40,855 bases of DNA. It comes from Paludibacteraceae bacterium (GTDB lineage: Bacteria; Bacteroidota; Bacteroidia; Bacteroidales; Paludibacteraceae). Each line of letters starts with the position of its first letter. Position 1 is the first letter of the stretch. A model generated the notes under the pieces. That model did not search any database and was not told where the DNA came from. It saw only the letters and a list, made by a program, of their open reading frames with translations. Below are positions 27,682 to 35,795 of the stretch, one piece after another. Made by a program: the position numbers and the translations under genes. The stretch is taken from contig JAKSNJ010000014.1 in NCBI GenBank assembly GCA_024399965.1, positions 1-40,855 of the forward strand, written 5' to 3'.

Positions 27682-27741
27682 AGAATTTGGATGAGAGTAA
27701 GTGAGAGGGGTGAGGTTCATAGAGAAGGGAACAAGGCAGAG

Positions 27742-27773
27742 GTTGGTTACGAGGAAGAGTAACCAACTTTTTT
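27742..27773 (+). terminator. Rho-independent terminator
   Basis: A perfect 9-bp stem, GTTGGTTAC (27742-27750) and GTAACCAAC (27759-27767), with an 8-base loop, followed directly by six T. It insulates the defence operon from the genes upstream. Confidence 0.85.
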
Positions 27774-27824
27774 AGTAAAAAAATCAGGTCTAATAGATTA
27801 AGAATCTATTTTCTACTCAATTTA

Positions 27825-27856
27825 TTTGCGTATGCCAAATATTTTTAGTATCTTTG
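27825..27856 (+). promoter_or_regulatory. Bacteroidota-type promoter of the four-gene defence operon
   Basis: TTTG (27825-27828), 20 bases, TATCTTTG (27849-27856). The first ATG follows at 27919 after a 62-base leader. It matches the consensus in both boxes and spacing. Confidence 0.8.
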
Positions 27857-27918
27857 CGCGAGAATTTGTAATATAGAAGAGTTATAACGTTCAGTTTATG
27901 TAGAGATATTTATCAAAA

Positions 27919-29160
27919 ATGGCATCTAATAACGAAATATCAGTATTGCCAAAAACAAATTATACCGTTATAGATTTGTTTGCTGGTTGTGGTGGGTTGT
28001 CCTTGGGTCTATATCAAGCAGATTGGAAAGGTCTGTTTGCTGTAGAGAAGAATCCCAATGCATTTGAAACATTAGAATATAATTTGCAAAAGAATAAGTA
28101 CCATTTTGATTGGCCATCATGGCTTCCACAGGGGCCTATTGATATCCTTGATTTAAATAAGAATTACAAAGCGGAACTGAAAAAGTTACGCGGTTCCGTG
28201 GATTTGGTAGCAGGAGGTCCTCCTTGTCAAGGCTTTTCAATGGCTGGCAAGCGCATCAAGGATGATATTCGAAATCAATTGGTATTCGCCTATATTGAAT
28301 TCATTAAAATAGTGCGTCCGAAACTACTATTATTTGAAAATGTTAAGGGTTTTACATACGCCTTTGACAAAAAGAACAATCCTGATGCTGTTCCCTATTC
28401 CCAAATAGTCATTGAAAAATTGCGTGCATTAGACTATGATGTAAAAGATCAAGTAATCGATTTTTCAGAGTTTGGTGTTCCTCAAAGGCGTAAAAGATTT
28501 ATTTTAGTGGGGGTTTATAAGGGAAAAGGAGGTTCGGCACAACAATTTATGACCTTATTGCGCAATCAAAAAGCAGATTTTTTGGCACAGCGTCAGTTGC
28601 CTGAACATCCGACGATTCAAGATGCCATATCAGATTTATTGCGTAATAACGGAGAAACAGCAACGCCAGACCGAAAAGGTTTTATGTCCGGTTTGTATGG
28701 GCAAGCGGAAACAGATTATCAAGAATACATGCGGAAAGATATAAAAAAAGATACTGCTATTCCCAATAGTCATAGTTTTGCAAAGCACACAACAGATAAA
28801 GTGGAATGTTATAAGAGGTTATTGGCAAGTTATCCAATTCGTGGGAAACGTATTGATGGTAAGGAACGTGAAATATGGAATATTAAACAGCGTGGTATCA
28901 CGGTACTTGACTCGCAAGCAGTTTCTCCAACTATCACAGGACATCCGGATGACTATTTGCACTATGCAGAGCCGCGTATTATGACGGTGCGCGAGTGTGC
29001 TCGAATTCAGTCTTTCCCTGATTGGTATGAATTTAAGAGCAAATATACCACCGGAGGAGAAATGCGTAAAAAAGAAGTTCCTCGATATAGTCAAGTAGGT
29101 AACGCTATTCCGCCATTATTTGCGGAGCAGGCAGGATATGTATTAAAAGAAATGTTGTAA
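27919..29160 (+). CDS. DNA (cytosine-5) methyltransferase 1, first gene of the GHKL/CHAT operon
   Basis: 413 aa with all key C5-methyltransferase motifs in order: I, DLFAGCGGLSLG (19-30); IV, AGGPPCQGFS with the catalytic Cys103; VI, ENV (140-142); VIII, FGVPQRRKRFILVG; IX, ARIQSFPDW; X, GNAIPPLFAEQAG. It should therefore be active and methylate cytosine C5; the target-recognition region is about residues 215-355. It differs clearly from the other two methyltransferases of the island. The next gene starts one base after its stop, so its main partner appears to be the ATPase/protease module rather than a classical restriction enzyme. AT-rich compared with the genes to the left. Confidence 0.93.
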   Translation: MASNNEISVLPKTNYTVIDLFAGCGGLSLGLYQADWKGLFAVEKNPNAFETLEYNLQKNKYHFDWPSWLPQGPIDILDLNKNYKAELKKLRGSVDLVAGGPPCQGFSMAGKRIKDDIRNQLVFAYIEFIKIVRPKLLLFENVKGFTYAFDKKNNPDAVPYSQIVIEKLRALDYDVKDQVIDFSEFGVPQRRKRFILVGVYKGKGGSAQQFMTLLRNQKADFLAQRQLPEHPTIQDAISDLLRNNGETATPDRKGFMSGLYGQAETDYQEYMRKDIKKDTAIPNSHSFAKHTTDKVECYKRLLASYPIRGKRIDGKEREIWNIKQRGITVLDSQAVSPTITGHPDDYLHYAEPRIMTVRECARIQSFPDWYEFKSKYTTGGEMRKKEVPRYSQVGNAIPPLFAEQAGYVLKEML

Positions 29161-29161
29161 G

Positions 29162-31708
29162 ATGGAAGATGTTTTGCAATTTAAAATAAGTTCCGCCCTA
29201 AAGGATCTAGTTGGAAAAGATTTAATAACGAATGATAATGTTGCCATCTTTGAGTTAGTAAAGAATTCTTATGATGCGTATGCTAGTCATGTAGTTATAA
29301 CATTTTCGGAAGACAAAATTACTATTGCCGATGACGGCAAAGGTATGACTTATTCTGATTTAAAAGAGAAGTGGCTATTTCTTGGATTTTCCGGCAAAAA
29401 AGATGGTAGTGAGGACATTATAGACAAACAGGTGTCTTATAGAGATAAAATCAAACGATATTATGCAGGAGCGAAAGGAATTGGTCGTTTCTCCTGTGAT
29501 CGTTTGGGCCGTTTTCTAACCATATCTACTCGAGTTGAAGATTCGGACCATACGGAACAAATTTCTGTTGATTGGGCAAAATTTGAAGTGGATCAAAAAA
29601 TTGAATTTGCAAATGTTGATGTTACACATCGTTCTATAGACACGTATAGTAATTTCCCTAATAAATCTACACACGGAACTATTATTGAGATAACGGGACT
29701 GCATGACCAAGAGACCCCTTGGACAAGAAAACATATATTAGAACTTAAAAGGTCTCTTCAAAAATTAATTAATCCATATTCCGAATCTAATGATTTCACG
29801 ATAGAAATTGTTTGTGAAAGGGAAAAGGAAGAAGATCAGAAGAAAATTAGTGATGGTCAAGGTTATGATCGTGATATTGTTAATGGTTATCTAAAAAATA
29901 GTATTACCGAAATTTTAAAACTGAAAACGACTCAAATCGATGTCAAAGTTCAAAATGATTATATATATACGACATTAAGTGATCGAGGTGTAGATATTTA
30001 TAAAATCAAAGAACATAATATCCTTTTCCCTTTGATTAAAAATGGTACGGTATCATTATCGTTCCTTAACCGCGCAGCAAAGTATAATTTTTCTCGTATA
30101 ATGGGAGTTGATTCGATTAACTATGGATCGGTCTTTTTATTTAGAAACGGATTTCGAATCCTGCCATTTGGGAACACAGGAGATGATAGTTGGGGACTTG
30201 ACTTTAGAGCACAACAAGGGCGTGCTAGGTTTATAAGTAGCCGTGATTTGATGGGGCGTGTTGATATCTTTGTAGAAAACACGAATGAATTGAAAGAAGT
30301 ATCTAGTCGCGATAGCGGGTTGGTTGATTCTCCCATGTCTCGTCAGGTGAAGAAACTTTTTGAAGTAAGCGAGAGACGATTGGAACGATATGTTGCTGGT
30401 GTTCTTTGGGGAGAAGCTTTTTTAAAGAATGAGTACTACAAAGATAAGGAAGAAGGAGAGACCGCAAGAAAAAAACTTCAGGAAATGGATAGGGATGCCG
30501 ATAATCCTTCATTTGTGTTGGATTCAAGTCTGGGTAGTAAAATTGATTTTGTGCGTTTGATTAAAACATTGTCGTCGGATGGCAATGTGGAGGTTTTGTA
30601 TTACAATACGGAACTTGCAAATTTTGTATCTCCTAATTTCGCTCCAGAAGATATCAAGCCGCAATTCATTTCAGATTTGGAAACAATTGCAGAACGTACG
30701 GGTAATGTTGACCTTATTAACAAGATTGAGGATGCAAAACGGCAATTAGCGGAACTTACGCGTCTTAAGGAAGATGCGGAACGTAAGGCCGCAGAGGCAG
30801 TGCGGTTGCAACAAGAAGCAGAAGAAAAAGCTCGTAAAGCGGAGTTAGAAAGAATCGCAGCAGAAGCAAGAGCAAAAGCGGCAGAAGAGCGAAAACGCTT
30901 AGCAGAAATAGAAAAACTCCGTGCAGAAAATGCAAAAGTAAAGGCAGAAAATGAGCGATTGGTAGCAGAGAAAAAGGCAAAAGAGGAAGAAGAAAAGCGT
31001 AAAAAAGCAGAAAGAGAAAAGAAGATAGAGACTTTAAAGGTAGAGTTTTACAAAAAAGTCTCAAATCCCGATACTGACGCTTTAATTCATCATGTGAAGA
31101 ATAATAATGGTAAGATTGAGGATAAGGTTAATAACCTCTTAAAGTTTTTGAAAAACAACATATTTGATACGACGACCCAGTCATATTTGATTGAATCTCT
31201 ATCATCTATTAAAAACTTATCTAAGAGAGCATTGACTGCAACGGATTTGATTTTAAGGTGTGATTTGTCAGAATCGGATTCTCAAAAAATCAACTTGCCT
31301 TTATTTATTAGTGGCTATTTAAAGGGAGAATCCAATACAAAAATCAAGTGTCATTTCTCTTCTACAGTTGATTTGTTTGCCGTATTTGGCAGCAAATTAG
31401 ATTTGGCATTGTTATTAGATAATTTCATAAAGAATTCCGAGGATTGGCACGCTGAAAATATTTGGATGAATTGCTCTCGCGTACATGACTCAATGCAATT
31501 GGATGTCTACGACGATGGTGATGGCTTGTTAGACTCATTTAAGAGTAATCCTTCTCAAATTTTTGATTTTGCTAAATCTGGTAGATCTGAAGGAACAGGA
31601 TTGGGCATGTATTTAATCAAGGAGACATTGAATACACTAAACGCCTCAATAGCCATTGATACCCCTATCAATAATAAAGGAATGCATTTTAAAATAACTT
31701 TTAAGTGA
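29162..31708 (+). CDS. Double GHKL ATPase: Hsp90/MORC-like N-terminus, coiled coil, histidine-kinase-like C-terminus
   Basis: 848 aa. The N-terminal GHKL domain is intact: N-box E31-x-x-x-N35-x-x-D38 (ELVKNSYDA), G1 box D57-D-G-K-G61 and G2 box GAKGIGRF (103-110), all of the HATPase_c_3/MORC/Hsp90 type. Up to about 430 come the follow-on transducer-like parts (GTIIEITG, FRNGFRILPFG). Residues about 520-625 are a long Glu/Lys/Ala coiled coil. A dimerisation-helix-like segment follows with His643-His644 in LIHHVKNN. Residues about 748-848 form a second ATPase of the histidine-kinase type: N-box LLLDNFIKNSEDW, G1 DDGDG (784-788), G2 GTGLG (811-815). I infer a sensor that may autophosphorylate, with the next gene as receiver. 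No membrane segment, so cytoplasmic. Confidence 0.85.
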   Translation: MEDVLQFKISSALKDLVGKDLITNDNVAIFELVKNSYDAYASHVVITFSEDKITIADDGKGMTYSDLKEKWLFLGFSGKKDGSEDIIDKQVSYRDKIKRYYAGAKGIGRFSCDRLGRFLTISTRVEDSDHTEQISVDWAKFEVDQKIEFANVDVTHRSIDTYSNFPNKSTHGTIIEITGLHDQETPWTRKHILELKRSLQKLINPYSESNDFTIEIVCEREKEEDQKKISDGQGYDRDIVNGYLKNSITEILKLKTTQIDVKVQNDYIYTTLSDRGVDIYKIKEHNILFPLIKNGTVSLSFLNRAAKYNFSRIMGVDSINYGSVFLFRNGFRILPFGNTGDDSWGLDFRAQQGRARFISSRDLMGRVDIFVENTNELKEVSSRDSGLVDSPMSRQVKKLFEVSERRLERYVAGVLWGEAFLKNEYYKDKEEGETARKKLQEMDRDADNPSFVLDSSLGSKIDFVRLIKTLSSDGNVEVLYYNTELANFVSPNFAPEDIKPQFISDLETIAERTGNVDLINKIEDAKRQLAELTRLKEDAERKAAEAVRLQQEAEEKARKAELERIAAEARAKAAEERKRLAEIEKLRAENAKVKAENERLVAEKKAKEEEEKRKKAEREKKIETLKVEFYKKVSNPDTDALIHHVKNNNGKIEDKVNNLLKFLKNNIFDTTTQSYLIESLSSIKNLSKRALTATDLILRCDLSESDSQKINLPLFISGYLKGESNTKIKCHFSSTVDLFAVFGSKLDLALLLDNFIKNSEDWHAENIWMNCSRVHDSMQLDVYDDGDGLLDSFKSNPSQIFDFAKSGRSEGTGLGMYLIKETLNTLNASIAIDTPINNKGMHFKITFK

Positions 31709-32403
31709 TGGAACAACGACATTTGATTTTAGTAGATGAACAGTCTCAGGTTGATAGATTGAAACGTATACATGATAGCCTCAAAAGTGAGGGTATAGAA
31801 TTGGTATCTGCGGAAATCAATCCTAATGATTTTTTTACTAGAAAAGAGAATGGGGATATTGAATTTGATGCGGAGAAGATGAAAAATAAACTACGATCTA
31901 TTCCATTTATACGCCATTTAGATATTTTTGCGACAGATTACAATCTAGTCGCTGACGAATTGAAAGGTATAGATGTCATTGCTATATTATACGATTTGAT
32001 ACCTCATTATTGCAAGCAGATGGTTATTTATTCTGCTCAAATAGAGACGGTTATTGATGACATTATTAATAATAGAGCATCTGGACTGAACGAGAAAGAA
32101 AGAATGATTAAATTATTATCTAAGAATGACATCGCTTATCTTAGTAGTGTTGGTGAATTTGAGAACAAATTTAAACAACTAATTGTACAAGAAAAAAATA
32201 TTTCGATTGACGACAGACTGATTGACTTGTTATATGCATTGGATAATGAAAGATTTAGATGCTCTATTCCTGAATTCAAAGAGAATAAGATAAGTGAGAT
32301 TGGGGAGAAACTTTTAAACAATGATTCGGGAGCCATTGCATTAAGAAAAGAAATAGCAGAACAAATTTTGGCATATATAACATCTATACAAGGTTATGAG
32401 TAA
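31708..32403 (+). CDS. Receiver-like (response-regulator-like) protein
   Basis: 231 aa from ATG 31708, overlapping the TGA of the ATPase gene (TGATG); a GTG one codon earlier is also possible. The N-terminal 125 residues follow a receiver fold: strand HLILVDEQ with acidic DE, a later DIFATDYNLVADEL in which Asp77 (counting from the ATG) is the possible phosphoacceptor, then GIDVIAILYD and QMVIYSAQ, where the Ser takes the place of the usual Ser/Thr. The conserved late Lys is not obvious, so phosphorylation is uncertain. The C-terminal 100 residues are helical with no known output domain. Its place between a kinase-like and a protease-like gene suggests it passes the signal. Confidence 0.6.
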   Translation: MEQRHLILVDEQSQVDRLKRIHDSLKSEGIELVSAEINPNDFFTRKENGDIEFDAEKMKNKLRSIPFIRHLDIFATDYNLVADELKGIDVIAILYDLIPHYCKQMVIYSAQIETVIDDIINNRASGLNEKERMIKLLSKNDIAYLSSVGEFENKFKQLIVQEKNISIDDRLIDLLYALDNERFRCSIPEFKENKISEIGEKLLNNDSGAIALRKEIAEQILAYITSIQGYE

Positions 32404-33112
32404 GGTTTTTGCCATATATCCACTTGATAAAAGCAGTTCTAATTCCTTTCTAAATAGGATTCATACTTTTGAAACGAAAATGCTTAGAGATGATTGGCAT
32501 TGTTTCAAGATCCATTTCTCTGATGAGGAACATGAAAAAAGTATCAAATCTGCAAACGAAAGCCATTTTGTGCTCTTTATGGGTCATGGTGGCGATACTC
32601 AATTACATGGCGCGTGTGGAAAGTATGGAGAACTTACTTGTGATGCAATAGCAGGGAATGAGAATCCCCAATTTTATGATAAGGAAGTGTTTATTGACAC
32701 TTCTAATATTGGGAGATTTCACAATCAAATCTTTTTTTGTTTTTCATGCAATTCTAATAAATCCAGTACAAAAAGTTTATCAAGATTGGCTATTGCTAAT
32801 GGAGTACAAACTTTCGTCGGATTTGGTAATATTCCGACAGATTACGTAGAGGGTGTTAAATTCTCCAAACGATGTATAGCATTCTATAAAGGAATAATTG
32901 TTAAAATTATAAAATACTCTATTTTTTACGCAGTGGAAAATAATGAAACAGTTGATAACCTAGTACAAATAATCAAATTATTAACAACAAAGGAGATTCA
33001 ATCATTAGAAATGCAGAGACCATTTCATGATAAAGATGCTATTTTAAATCAATTGTATAAGTTTAAGAACGATATACGAATATATGGTGATCGATATGCT
33101 AAAATATATTAA
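32396..33112 (+). CDS. CHAT/caspase-like cysteine protease
   Basis: 238 aa, start overlapping the receiver-like gene by 8 bases. The layout matches clan CD proteases of the CHAT/caspase type: a strand plus His64 in FVLFMGHGGD, then the strand IFFCFSCNSN with Cys118 in the position of the CHAT motif S-A-C-x-S, followed by LSRLAIANGVQTFVGFG, which corresponds to the helix and strand after the catalytic Cys. There is no extra sensor or effector domain, so it would depend on the neighbouring genes for activation. In bacterial immunity such proteases often cut a toxin or host protein after infection is sensed. The substrate is unknown, and no gasdermin-like gene is seen in the window. Confidence 0.65.
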   Translation: MSKVFAIYPLDKSSSNSFLNRIHTFETKMLRDDWHCFKIHFSDEEHEKSIKSANESHFVLFMGHGGDTQLHGACGKYGELTCDAIAGNENPQFYDKEVFIDTSNIGRFHNQIFFCFSCNSNKSSTKSLSRLAIANGVQTFVGFGNIPTDYVEGVKFSKRCIAFYKGIIVKIIKYSIFYAVENNETVDNLVQIIKLLTTKEIQSLEMQRPFHDKDAILNQLYKFKNDIRIYGDRYAKIY

Positions 33113-33282
33113 TATAAATAAGGTGCGACTTTGACATTTCCGCACAATAAGCGGACAAAAGCTTATGATGCCCATTGAACACTTGCCCAATCGCGATTTT
33201 CTTGCTTGGCATAGAGAAAAAGTGTATTTGGGGTAAATATGGTTACAGAAAAGGGGAGATTATAAGGAAATCAATAATTACT
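33113..33282 (+). other. Spacer between the two defence operons
   Basis: 170 bases. Contains a stray 23-codon frame (33165-33236, beginning MMPIEHLPNRDF) that looks like the scar of a lost gene rather than a working one. A weak promoter-like TGTATTTG near 33222-33229 has an imperfect -7 box. No terminator seen after 33112, so transcription may run through. Confidence 0.4.
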
Positions 33283-34314
33283 ATGGCAAGATATAATGTA
33301 TTAGATTTATTTTGTGGTTGTGGCGGACTTTCTCATGGATTTGAGAATGCCGGTTTTGATGTGTTGCTTGGTATTGATTTGTGGAAGGATGCCTTGGTAA
33401 CGTATAAATACAATCATAAGAATAGTGAAACGCTTTGTGCTGATTTATCTCAACTAGAGGCTTCTATAGTTGCAGAAAAAATTGGAGGCAAGAAAGTGGA
33501 TGTTATTATTGGTGGTCCTCCTTGTCAAGGTTTCTCAATCGCAGGGAAACGTATTGTGAATGACGATCGAAATAAACTCTATAAGTCGTTTGTACGCATG
33601 GTGGAATATTTCAAACCACGTGCATTTGTACTAGAGAATGTGCCTAATATCCTTTCGATGGGTGACGGTGTAATAAAAGATGCCATCATTAAGGATTTTG
33701 AAGGACTTGGATACAAGGTGGTTACCAAAGTGCTTCTCGCTTCCGATTATGGAGTCCCGCAGAATCGCAGACGTGCTATTTTTGTGGGAATGTTAGAAAA
33801 AATGTTTGATTTTGAAATTCCCAAGGTAGAGCATAAAGTGACATGCTCAGAAGCTCTTTCCGACCTTCCTGATTATACGGTTGAGAATGGGAAAGGTTAT
33901 CCTATAGAATGCAAAAGTGATTATCAGCGATTGGTTCGTTCTCGCTCAAAGGCATTGTATAATCATGAGGTGACAGTTCATAATGAGCAGACTGCGCATA
34001 TCATATCATTGGTACCTGATGGAGGAAACTATAAAAATCTTCCGAAAGAGTATCAAGAGACGAGAAAGGTTCATATTGCATGGACGCGCCTTAATAGTCA
34101 AAAGCCAAGTATAACAATTGATACCGGACATCGCCATCATTTCCACTACAAATACAATCGTATTCCGACTGTTAGAGAAAGTGCACGAATTCAATCATTC
34201 CCCGATGATTTTGTTTTCTTGTGCAGTAGGACGAGCCAATATAAACAAGTGGGTAATGCTGTTCCACCGATAATGGCACAGGCGATTGCTCAACATCTTA
34301 TGAATCAGCTATGA
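33283..34314 (+). CDS. DNA (cytosine-5) methyltransferase 2
   Basis: 343 aa from ATG 33283 (MARYNVLDLFCGCGGLSHG); an earlier in-frame start at 33175 adds 36 residues with no family match. Motifs: I, DLFCGCGGLSHG; IV, IGGPPCQGFS with catalytic Cys81; VI, ENV (118-120); VIII, YGVPQNRRRAIFVGM; IX, ARIQSFPDD; X, QVGNAVPPIMAQA. Complete and compact, like M.HhaI in size. Its stop overlaps the start of the DUF3883 nuclease by 4 bases, so it belongs to the same restriction-modification unit. Confidence 0.93.
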   Translation: MARYNVLDLFCGCGGLSHGFENAGFDVLLGIDLWKDALVTYKYNHKNSETLCADLSQLEASIVAEKIGGKKVDVIIGGPPCQGFSIAGKRIVNDDRNKLYKSFVRMVEYFKPRAFVLENVPNILSMGDGVIKDAIIKDFEGLGYKVVTKVLLASDYGVPQNRRRAIFVGMLEKMFDFEIPKVEHKVTCSEALSDLPDYTVENGKGYPIECKSDYQRLVRSRSKALYNHEVTVHNEQTAHIISLVPDGGNYKNLPKEYQETRKVHIAWTRLNSQKPSITIDTGHRHHFHYKYNRIPTVRESARIQSFPDDFVFLCSRTSQYKQVGNAVPPIMAQAIAQHLMNQL

Positions 34315-35795
34315 AGAAAGAAACAGAATTCTACAGAGTTCCTAATGCTTTTTGGCATCGAATTCACTTTGTAAGACCGCGTTTTAAAAGCAACATAGAG
34401 AACGTTCTGCTCTATATGGCTAACGAATGTTGTCGCATCCCCGATTGTTCAAGCGAGGAATATACTAAACGCTATCTTAATGCCATTAGGATGTTCCCTG
34501 GCAATATAGATATGTCCTTAAAAACGCTGAATAATTGGCGAACAGAAATACCTGCGTTGTTTAGTTTCTACGAAGAGGATAAAGGTGTTGGTATGACACG
34601 AACGACGTCGATGGCTAAATTCTTGCATGAGCAGCAAGACTTAACTCAATTCTTGCGTCTCTTTTTGTTCTCGTTTCAATTTCCCGGTGGTCATTTGAAA
34701 CCACAGGATTTGAAGGATATAATTTATAACAAGATACGCTTTAAACCTGCTCAATTAATAATCCAAGTGTTAATGGCTGGGAATGAAATTCTTGGCAGCA
34801 TGGAAAGTCTAAAAGAAATGTCTATTTCTGCCGAGGAAGCGACCTATTGCATATTTAACGATATTCGTGTGACAAGTGGTGTGCGCACTCCCCGAGAGGT
34901 TGCGCAGATTATACTTGATAACCGAAAGAAAAAACTTAAGTATTACAATAAAATTGATCCTCAGTCCTTATCACTAACAGGAACGGCTCGTACCAAGGGA
35001 GATATGATTCGTTATGCTGGAGATATATTGGACTATATGGAATTGGCCAATTTGTTGGAAAACCATGACGGATATTTCTATATGAAGGGAAATGAACGTA
35101 CAACAATCAATGCTTTTGCTGAGGATAAAACGTTCTTCAAAGGATATGAATATTTGTATGGTGAGAAGTCTGTTGAAACCGCTATGATTGCTGCAGTAGA
35201 ACAAGATTGGTTTAGGTATGTCAATGACTCAATGAATCCAGATCTATTCAAGACCGACATAGAATCAATTATCAAACCTGACGATGAAATTACGGTTGTA
35301 TATGACAATCGTATTAAACAGGTGGTTGCTATGGACGATACGACGCTCAAAGATATCGGTAACTTGGGTGAATCAATTATTTGTGGTCATGAGAAGATGC
35401 GTTTAAAGATTTGTGGATATGAACAGTTTGTTCGCCTAGTACAAATTGTAGATAGTCCATCTTATCACCCCGGTTTTGATATTGATAGTTACGAAGGAGA
35501 TGGAACCGAAGATCATCGCTATATTGAAGTGAAGACCACAATTAGTAAAAGAAAGATTCAGATGTATGGATTCCATATGTCACCCAATGAGTGGCGTGTA
35601 GCAGGAACAATCAAGGAACACTATTGCGTTTATCGTTTAATGCTTAGTGAGCAAAGTAAAGTGCTTTTCATTCTCCGCAATCCGGTTCAACTCTATAAGA
35701 CTGATATGATAGAAGCAGAACCTCGCGATGGCATGGAAATAATGTTCCCCGTGGATCGATTTGAACAGACAGAATTGTTGACATGGAGAAATTAA
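34311..35795 (+). CDS. Restriction endonuclease-like protein with C-terminal DUF3883
   Basis: 494 aa. The N-terminal two thirds are helical and unrecognised, perhaps target recognition (WRTEIPALFSFYEE, VRTPREVAQIIL). The C-terminal 140 residues fit DUF3883, a PD-(D/E)XK nuclease domain: IGNLGESIICGHE, then GFDID with Asp390, a spacer, and YIEVKTT with Glu406 and Lys408; then FHMSPNEWRVA and HYCVYRLM. All catalytic residues are present. It overlaps methyltransferase 2 at its start and methyltransferase 3 at its end (13 bases), so it is very likely the cutting subunit of this type II system. Confidence 0.85.
   Translation: MKKETEFYRVPNAFWHRIHFVRPRFKSNIENVLLYMANECCRIPDCSSEEYTKRYLNAIRMFPGNIDMSLKTLNNWRTEIPALFSFYEEDKGVGMTRTTSMAKFLHEQQDLTQFLRLFLFSFQFPGGHLKPQDLKDIIYNKIRFKPAQLIIQVLMAGNEILGSMESLKEMSISAEEATYCIFNDIRVTSGVRTPREVAQIILDNRKKKLKYYNKIDPQSLSLTGTARTKGDMIRYAGDILDYMELANLLENHDGYFYMKGNERTTINAFAEDKTFFKGYEYLYGEKSVETAMIAAVEQDWFRYVNDSMNPDLFKTDIESIIKPDDEITVVYDNRIKQVVAMDDTTLKDIGNLGESIICGHEKMRLKICGYEQFVRLVQIVDSPSYHPGFDIDSYEGDGTEDHRYIEVKTTISKRKIQMYGFHMSPNEWRVAGTIKEHYCVYRLMLSEQSKVLFILRNPVQLYKTDMIEAEPRDGMEIMFPVDRFEQTELLTWRN

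Larger units (their letters stand above)
27491..27918 (+). other. Gene-free stretch between the HigA-like gene and the defence operon
   Basis: No convincing gene on either strand. It holds, in order, two more 18-bp elements (27493, 27664) around a purine-rich segment, the REP-like element at 27597-27638, a strong terminator at 27742-27773, an 8-bp hairpin AATAGATT-AAG-AATCTATT at about 27792-27810, and the promoter of the methyltransferase operon (27825-27856). A short untranslated RNA ending at 27773 is possible. Confidence 0.5.

Noticed and set aside
27491-27720. Missing HigB toxin beside the HigA-like gene
   Set aside because: I looked for a RelE-like frame on both strands on both sides; only a 92-codon minus-strand shadow with no toxin features is present.
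33175-33282. 36-residue extension of methyltransferase 2
   Set aside because: C5 methyltransferases start close to motif I, as with the ATG at 33283; the extension shows no similarity.
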